A stretch of 64,000 bases of DNA from Siphonodentalium dalli (taxonomy: Eukaryota; Mollusca; Scaphopoda; Gadilida; Siphonodentaliidae). Location: the NCBI GenBank assembly GCA_032622095.1, contig CP136069.1:16664450-16728449 (forward strand). Direction: 5' to 3'. Position numbers and translations under genes: made by a program. The notes under the pieces were generated by a model. That model was not told where the DNA came from, did not search any database, and was given only the letters and a program-made list of their open reading frames with translations. Positions 26,801 through 32,800 of the stretch are shown here, piece by piece (the stretch's first letter is position 1; every line of letters begins with the position of its first letter).

Positions 26801-29800
26801 TGTCAATATAGTCTTTGTAGCATATGGAGTGTATATACTCATTGTGACCCATGCAAACCAGGTCTACACCTTTAATTAGTAAAATATAGGTCCAAACACA
26901 ATGGTGTCTTTGAGATGAACTTCAGCGTTATTGATGCTTCCATTTGGTTTCAGGATGCAGAATCTAAGTTCACGTTAGCGATACAATATAATCCAAGAGT
27001 CGGACAGTATTATATCTCGAGGTCTCGAGCGAGGTATCTAATGGAGGTAAGCTATAGAAACCTGTCCACGTGGCGTTCGAATCATGAGAATCTGCTTAAT
27101 TGACACATACAGTAATAATCAACTCCTTAACCACAGCAGAATTTTATGGGTAATTTTTCAGGATTTAGTCAGAAATATGGCTTATTGCCATTCATCAGAT
27201 AGCTCTCACTTTGAGTTTGCTGGAAATCCATGTACTGACCGGAATGTGTACTTCCAATTGGCAGCTTTTCTGGTTGGCGATTATCCCAGTACAGTAGCGG
27301 AATACTCAGACGTTTGTTTGTACTCAGATGTTATCAATTTTGTACGTTGTTGCCTCGCCTAAGTGCCACGGACAATTTACTATAAAATTATAATTTATTT
27401 GTTGTTTTATATATGTTTATTTATTATTCCTTTTCATGAAAATAAAACATTACCAAGTCGAAGATGTGATGTTTAAAAATTCTTATGCATGAAATTAGAG
27501 ATAAGTTGTTTCCACTGTATGTTATACTTGTGATAATTATGTTACAGTCATATTGCGATAATTGCTAATGGTCTGACACGTTGTTGTGAATTTTATCTTT
27601 CCATATATTGATGTAGTTTTCAGAAATCAAGCAAATTGACCATCACAATGCTCCTAAACATCACATACCAAACATATTTTAGAAATTTACTTAATTTTTA
27701 CTGTTCTGGATAGGACAACACCAATAAAATTTGGGAAACGTATATCTTATCTATAAATGCATGTACCTTTAATTCAGGTACGACATATATAGTAAACTCG
27801 GTACCCACATACTGGAGGATGTGGGGCTTTCTTGCTTATACTATTTCAACTTTCTGACTGATTCTGAAACTGCCTATACAGCAGGGTGCTCTGCCTATCA
27901 TTAGCTTATGTCAGCTTCCGGTGGGCATGACAGCGCTTACCGCACACAACGTCTCAATCTCACAAACCTTATGAAGACACAGTTCTCAGACTTTGAAAGC
28001 ATGACCCAAACTGGCAAAAAACTGAACAGCTTGTCTAAATCTTATCCAACAATGTTTCAAATACATGCACTTCAATTTGTCATATGATCCGAAGATTATT
28101 CTCCGCATGTGATGAGCATCGTATCATAAATCAATGAACAAATAGTGAATAGATGATCCATTGCACATTCAGCTTGACCTTATATTAATATCATTTATTA
28201 TACTGTTCAATACACAATGTACAATTATATGTTATTATGTATGCATACTCTCCTTATAAGGATGTTTTTTGAAAAATTAAACTACAGTTATCTGACATGG
28301 TAGCTCTTGTTGTGGACTCAATTATCATTGGGCATCCCCCATTTACTCACATATATGGGTCATACAAAGCTTTATCTATGTCTTCCCTGTACAGTGCCTC
28401 CAGTCTGCCAGAGAGGACCTCATCATGGGCCTCTTAATGGATCCACATAATGAGGACATTATATCCATCTTGTCTCGACTCTTCCCGGGAAAGTCTGTCG
28501 GCGATGTTTTGAGTAGTAAGATAGCTGCAGAAGCACAGAAGTCGATGCAGAACCTTGTTCCCACAGCCTCGCCTGTCGTGCTGCAGCCCATCAGTGCTTC
28601 CCAGAAGGGGTAAGTGTCATGTAGATTCCTAATGTATCAGACCCTTTGTATATTTTGTGCCAGACTGGAGCTGTTCTCAGACACTGTAACCAAGAGATAC
28701 ATAGAACCATACTCTTCTGTCCTAGGCTGACAGTTTATGACAGGAGAGTCAAAGCCATTGGGTCAATTGCCCCCTCACATTTCAGTGGAATGGTACATAA
28801 ATTCATAGATTAACCCTTTACCCAACAAACCGGCCAAAAACGCCCAAAATAAAGCTTCAACAGCCTAAAATATCTTCGGTCTGTCTCAATAACACCATAC
28901 AAATATGGATATCATTGGAACCGGTTCATTGGCCACATTGTGATGGTTACAGTTATGCCCTGTGCCAATGCATTCTCTTATATATGCGAGTCGACCATAG
29001 GTCGCCTCACATATATAAGAGAATGCATTGGCCTAAAAAAAATCTTTTTTTACATTTTTTAACATTTTTCTAATATTTTTCTACATTCTTTGACATTTTA
29101 TCATTTTTAATATCTGTTAAGCCAATGCATTCTCATATATATGCGAGGCGACCTATGGTCGACTCACATATATAAGAGAATGCATTGGCACAGGGCCGTT
29201 CTGTTGGGTAAAGGGTTAACCTTCTCTACATTAAATACTCATTGATGAGTAGTTATCTCTTTGGAAATGTTCTTTGGTTGAATTTATTATCTGAACAGTT
29301 CCCTAAAATAAATAGAACTCCTTTTGTACTGTAGATTCCTGAAATTTTGCGAAAACCATGTGCCAACGCATTCTCTTATATATGCGAGTCTCTCATCTGG
29401 AGCCTCGTGTATATAAGAGAATACATTGGCCTAGCAATATTTACCTTGTCCTTGTAAGCCAGTGCATAATTATAAATATGAGGCTCCCTATGGGAGACTC
29501 ACATATAAAAGAGAATGTACTGCCACAGAATCTTTTTTCCTGCATCAGCACTGCTCCCATCATGAAATGGTCAGTTGCACTGTTGCAGGAACTGAACACC
29601 TTGTCCGTCATACTGAGGAGTGCACAGTCAGAAATAGACACGCAACTCCTGACACCAGATGAGGGTGGCTTCTATTCAAGAAATATAGTTTAGCATGAAC
29701 AATAATCACTGGATAAGACACCTATCAACAACAAGTCTGAATTTAGTGTGCCTGTCATGTGCAGAATGAGGTCCCCAGAGGGTGAATTTAGTGGCGCTAT

Positions 29801-32800
29801 CCCGCATAGTGGGCTAGCATCACTAAATTCACCCTCTGGGGACCTCATTCTGCTTAGACCTCTCTGGAAAGTTTCTTTATTATTAAATTTCTATCGAAAC
29901 TTCTTCACACAGATTCCATTTCTTTTTTAGTCTAGTTTCTCTATATCCCCAAATTGGCAGATGACACATTGCATAATCGAGGTTCTCAATGGGTGCACAT
30001 CACAATATTCACCATTTGGGAACTTCAATCTGAGTCTATGTTTCCCATAGCAGATGAGGTCTAAGCAGAATTAGGTACCCAGAGGGTGAATTTGGTGATG
30101 CTAGCCCGCTATGCGGGATAGCGTCACTAAATTCACCCTCTGGGGACCTCATTCTGCAAATAACAGGCACCTCAAACTCAGGCTTGTTATTTCCAATTGC
30201 AGGGAGACTCAGTCAGAAGCAGACAGTGAGATCCGACAGGCAGCGGCTGTTGCATGGGAAATGAAAAACAAACCGAGGCCAATTGGGGGAGTTCCAGATC
30301 TGACGACATTACGAGAAGATCGAAAGTTCAACTCTGAGATCGCTGACCGGAGAAGATATGTGAGTAGCTCAAGGATGAGACATACAGTAATGCTCTAATT
30401 AATCGACTCCTTAAACACAGCAGAATTATGGGTAACTTTTCAGTATTTAGTCGGAAATATGGCTTGTTGCCATTCATCGGAAAGTTCTCGTCGAGAGCTT
30501 TCCGATGAATGGCAACAAGCCATATTTCCGACTAAATCCTGAAAAGTTACCCATAATTCTGCTGTGTTTAAGGAGTCGATTAATTAGAGCATTACTGTAT
30601 AAGAGGATCTAATGAGTTGCAATGCTATACGAAATGTATCAACTGAGTGCACTAAATACGATTCGAGCCGATCTTTAGTGAGGCTCGATTGTAATTTAGT
30701 GGACAAGGTTAAACAAATTTGTATAGAATTGCGACAAATTTGAGATCTTTTTTATCACATAATCACACTTTTGCAAGGAAAAAATTATCTCGAAATGGCT
30801 GGGGTTCAAAAAAATTAATATTCATTTCCTTATCTCAAAAGAAAAAATATAGTTCCATTTTAAATGTGTCTTTTCATGTTGACAAAATTGTTCAACCACC
30901 CTTATCACCCATGTTTAACTCACAGTCAACACTAAATAACCCAACACAAATCGAATATCATAATTATAATCTAATTAACATATTAATAAAGTCCTGGCTA
31001 TGACATCGCCATCATTGCGCATGACGATAATACACGTGTGTCTTACTAAAACATGTAGGCCGGGTTTAGGGTCTAATTATGTGATAAATAAATATATAAT
31101 ATGTAGCTAGTGTAGTGTAAATTGTTTATTATGTCTGTGAGGGGGATTTGAGCATCTTGGGTGAGGCTCTGCAGATCCCAATAGATGCCAAATCACTGAG
31201 CGGACATAAACACTTTAAAGGTACTCCATCCGATTTGATGGTTCCCATATCATCAGATTCCAACAACAATTTTTTTTTTTTTTAAATGCCGCTTCAGTTA
31301 TCAGTATCGATTTTTTTTCCAAAATTAATGCCGTTAACCATCAACTATAGTATAATATTGCCCAAAACCTGTTATTTATCAATATTTTGTTCCAACGAAA
31401 GCCATTTGATTTTAGAGTTATCCATCTTCATTCGCAATTTGGTCCGAGACCATCGGCTTGTCAACTTTTTATACTGGGCCACTAATAAATATCGATGGTG
31501 AAAAATAATAGATTTCAAAAATTGATATATAATAACTCATGAGCATTGATAGGTGGGTTCCTCGACTCGATTCAAATATTTTTTACCCCCCCCCCCCCCC
31601 CGAAACCAAAATAAATAGTAATTGAGGGGCGCTTAATCGGATTAAGCATCTATAATTAATTTAGTGTTTCTTGGATATCTGATGATAATTTTAGAGGTGA
31701 TTGATTGCCAACTATAGCATTGAAACTTTGTCAAAAAAAAGTTTGGCCATATTAAATTTTCTTTGGCCATTTTCGACTCGTTTCTTTGGCCATTTTCCAA
31801 AACAATTGGGCATGCACTGACATCGTGAACCTGGAAATGTCTTGCTGGAGATATATAACTACTTAGCACTGAAGCATAACTGTGGAAGTTGTAGCCCAAT
31901 GGTTAGAGTGTCCGACTTGTAATGGTTAGAGTGTCCGACTTGTAATGGTTAGAGCGTCCGACTTGTAATGGTTAGAGCGTCCGACTTGTAATGGTTAGAG
32001 CGTCCGACTTGTAATGGTTAGAGCGTCCGACTTGTAATGGTTAGAGCGTCCGACTTGTAATGGTTAGAGCGTCCGACTTTTAATGGTTAGAGCGTCCGAC
32101 TTGTAATGGTTAGAGCGTCCGACTTGTAATGGTTAGAGCGTCCGACTTGTAATGGTTAGAGCGTCCGACTTGTAATGGTTAGAGCGTCCGACTTGTAATG
32201 GTTAGAGCGTCCGACTTGTAATGGTTAGAGCGTCCGACTTGTAATGGTTAGAGCGTCCGACTTGTAATGGTTAGAGCGTCCGACTTGTAATGGTTAGAGC
32301 GTCCGACTTGTAATGGTTAGAGCGTCCGACTTGTAATGGTTAGAGCGTCCGACTTGTAATGGTTAGAGCGTCCGACTTGTAATGGTTAGAGCGTCCGACT
32401 TGTAATGGTTAGAGCGTCCGACTTGTAATGGTTAGAGCGTCCGACTTGTAATGGTTAGAGCGTCCGACTTGTAATGGTTAGAGCGTCCGACTTGTAATGG
32501 TTAGAGCGTCCGTCTTGTAATGGTTAGAGCGTCCGACTTGTAATGGTTAGAGCGTCCGACTTGTAATGGAACCAGTCAGTGGAGTATCATCTCCGCAACA
32601 GTGGCTTGGCCGGATTAACTCTTTACCCAACAGAACGGCCCTGTGCCAATGCATTCTCTTACATATAAGAGAATGCATTGGCTTAACATATTAAAAATGA
32701 TAAAATTGTTAAAGAATGTAAGAAACGAGAGGCCGATCACGATCGGCAGATGTTTAACCCATACCTTGGCGATAGTGACTAGCCATAACTGATAATTTGT

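Noticed and set aside
31889-32570. Tandem tRNA-Thr gene array
   Set aside because: Units contain only D-arm and anticodon-loop-like sequence. No acceptor stem, T arm or Pol III terminator, so these cannot be tRNA genes.
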